DNA of 7,011 nucleotides. Source: B2-G16 sp964528085 (GTDB lineage Bacteria; Bipolaricaulota; Bipolaricaulia; UBA7950; UBA9294). The DNA is taken from the NCBI GenBank assembly GCA_964528085.1, contig CAZGRE010000055.1:1-7011 (forward strand), read 5' to 3'. A program made the translations under genes and the position numbers. Below, in pieces: positions 5,927 to 7,011 of this stretch. The stretch's first letter is position 1. Every line of letters starts with the position of its first letter. The notes beneath the pieces were generated by a model. The model was not told the DNA's origin, searched no databases, and saw only the letters and a program-made list of their open reading frames with translations.

Positions 5927-7011
5927 TCAGCCCTCCTCGCTCACCGCCGCCTGCGCGGCAGCGAGGCGGGCGATCGGGACACGGTACGGGCTGCAGCTGA
6001 CGTAGTCGAGCCCGACCCTATGGCAGAACGCGATCGATCGCGGCTCGCCACCGTGCTCGCCGCAGATCCCAAGGTGGAGATCCGGCCGTGCCTTCCGCCC
6101 GAGCTCACACGCCATCCTGACGAGCTTCCCAATCCCGTCCTGATCGAGGACCTGGAACGGGTCGGCGTCGTATATCCCCTTCTCCACGTACTCCTTCAGG
6201 AACCGGCCGGCATCGTCGCGGGAGAACCCGCACCCCATCTGGGTGAGATCGTTCGTACCGAAGCTGAAGAACTCGGCCTCCCCCGCGATCTCATCGGCGG
6301 TCACCGCGGCACGGGGGACCTCGATCATCGTCCCGATCAAATAAGGGATATCCGACTTGTCAAGGCCGTTCTCGGAGAGGACCTCGGATGCGACCCTCTC
6401 GACGATCTCGCGCTGGAGCCGAAGCTCGTTCACGTTCCCGACAAGCGGGATCATGATCTCGGGATGGACCTTGATCCCCTCCTTGTAGACGTTGCACGCC
6501 GCCTCGATGATCGCACGCGCCTGCATCTCCGAGATCTCGGGATACGTGATCCCGAGCCGGCAGCCGCGGTGGCCGAGCATCGGGTTGAACTCGTGTAGCG
6601 CCTCCACCTTCTCCCGGATCCTCTCGACCGGTATCCCGATCGCCTCCGCCACCTCTTCTTGGCCCTCCGGATCGTGGGGGAGGAACTCGTGAAGCGGGGG
6701 ATCGAGGAGCCTGATCGTCACCGGCCGCTCTTTCATCTCCCGGAAGATCCCCTCGAAATCCCCCCTCTGCATCGGGAGGAGCCTCTTGAGCGCCTCGCGC
6801 CGACCCGCCTCGTCATCGGCGAGGATCATCTCCCGCATGGCGACGATCCGATCCCCCTCGAAGAACATGTGCTCGGTCCGGCAGAGGCCGATCCCCTCGG
6901 CCCCGAACTTGACGGCCGTCGCCGCATCGTGCGGGGTGTCGGCGTTCGTCCGGACGCCGAGGCGGCGGATCCCGTCGGCCCAGTCAAGGAGGGTCCCGAA
7001 GTAACCGGAGA
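5927..7011 (-). CDS. ppdK: Pyruvate, phosphate dikinase, C-terminal part (N-terminus beyond the window)
   Basis: Reversibly interconverts pyruvate, ATP and phosphate with phosphoenolpyruvate, AMP and pyrophosphate; in anaerobes it serves glycolysis or gluconeogenesis. 360 residues are visible, about the last 40% of an enzyme normally near 880 residues, covering the PEP/pyruvate TIM-barrel domain. The frame is open to the window edge, so the ATG at 6868 is internal. Seen in order: RRLGVRTNADTP (15-26), GIGLCRTEHMFF (39-50) with R44, TIRLLDPPLHEF (98-109) with R100, FNPMLGHRGCRLG (141-153), MIEVPRAA (228-235) with E230, SFGTNDLTQ (249-257) with N253/D254, CGEHGG (316-321) with the proton-donor Cys C316, and the terminal YVSCSPYRVPIARLAAAQAA. 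R44 and R100 are 56 apart, as are R561 and R617 of the Clostridium symbiosum enzyme. The swivelling phosphohistidine domain and ATP-grasp domain lie off-window. The TGA stop is 57 bases before the coaBC start; no obvious terminator hairpin with a T tract is seen. Confidence 0.97.
   Translation of the reverse strand, partial: SGYFGTLLDWADGIRRLGVRTNADTPHDAATAVKFGAEGIGLCRTEHMFFEGDRIVAMREMILADDEAGRREALKRLLPMQRGDFEGIFREMKERPVTIRLLDPPLHEFLPHDPEGQEEVAEAIGIPVERIREKVEALHEFNPMLGHRGCRLGITYPEISEMQARAIIEAACNVYKEGIKVHPEIMIPLVGNVNELRLQREIVERVASEVLSENGLDKSDIPYLIGTMIEVPRAAVTADEIAGEAEFFSFGTNDLTQMGCGFSRDDAGRFLKEYVEKGIYDADPFQVLDQDGIGKLVRMACELGRKARPDLHLGICGEHGGEPRSIAFCHRVGLDYVSCSPYRVPIARLAAAQAAVSEEG

Noticed and set aside
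5103..6005. Plus-strand open frame of 300 residues
   Set aside because: It is antisense to coaBC, rich in Arg, Asp, Gly and Pro, without a family signature, and covers the promoter region.

Overview
The window is almost wall-to-wall bacterial protein-coding DNA with high GC (roughly 60-65% by eye) and third positions rich in G/C. A run of 100 Ns (3046-3145) marks a scaffold gap, so this is probably a draft or metagenome-assembled genome. The gene set is clearly bacterial: PanC with the PanB/CoaBC route, type III pantothenate kinase and pyruvate phosphate dikinase, the last common in anaerobes. I cannot name a phylum from the sequence. There are no tRNAs, rRNAs, CRISPR arrays, insertion sequences or long repeats.

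Left part, plus strand (1-1561): two tandem short-chain dehydrogenases/reductases, the first cut by the window edge, separated by one base. Both have intact catalytic residues but different cofactor-discriminating residues, suggesting one NADP(H) and one NAD(H) enzyme. Their substrates cannot be told from the sequence.

Middle, minus strand (5923 down to 1558): a coenzyme A biosynthesis operon. In transcription order it has a candidate promoter in the only intergenic space of the window, then coaBC, a Rossmann/DUF2520 reductase, panB, the assembly gap, panC and coaX. Junctions are tight: 1 base, a 4-base ATGA overlap, and 12 bases. Together the enzymes would carry 2-ketoisovalerate plus beta-alanine through ketopantoate, pantoate, pantothenate and phosphopantothenate to 4'-phosphopantetheine. 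The only step without a classical enzyme is ketopantoate reduction, and the DUF2520 protein sits exactly where a ketopantoate reductase would be expected. The last gene, coaX, converges on the second dehydrogenase gene with their stop codons interlocked in one CTAG, leaving no intergenic terminator.

Right edge, minus strand (7011 down to 5927): the C-terminal phosphoenolpyruvate/pyruvate domain of pyruvate phosphate dikinase, whose N-terminal part lies beyond the window.

The points most worth a second look are the putative non-PanE ketopantoate reductase, the Cys-to-Ser change in the CoaC domain, the revised coaBC start supported by a promoter, the undersized assembly gap, the interlocked convergent stops, and a roughly five-fold excess of GATC. 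I see no evidence of an entirely new system.
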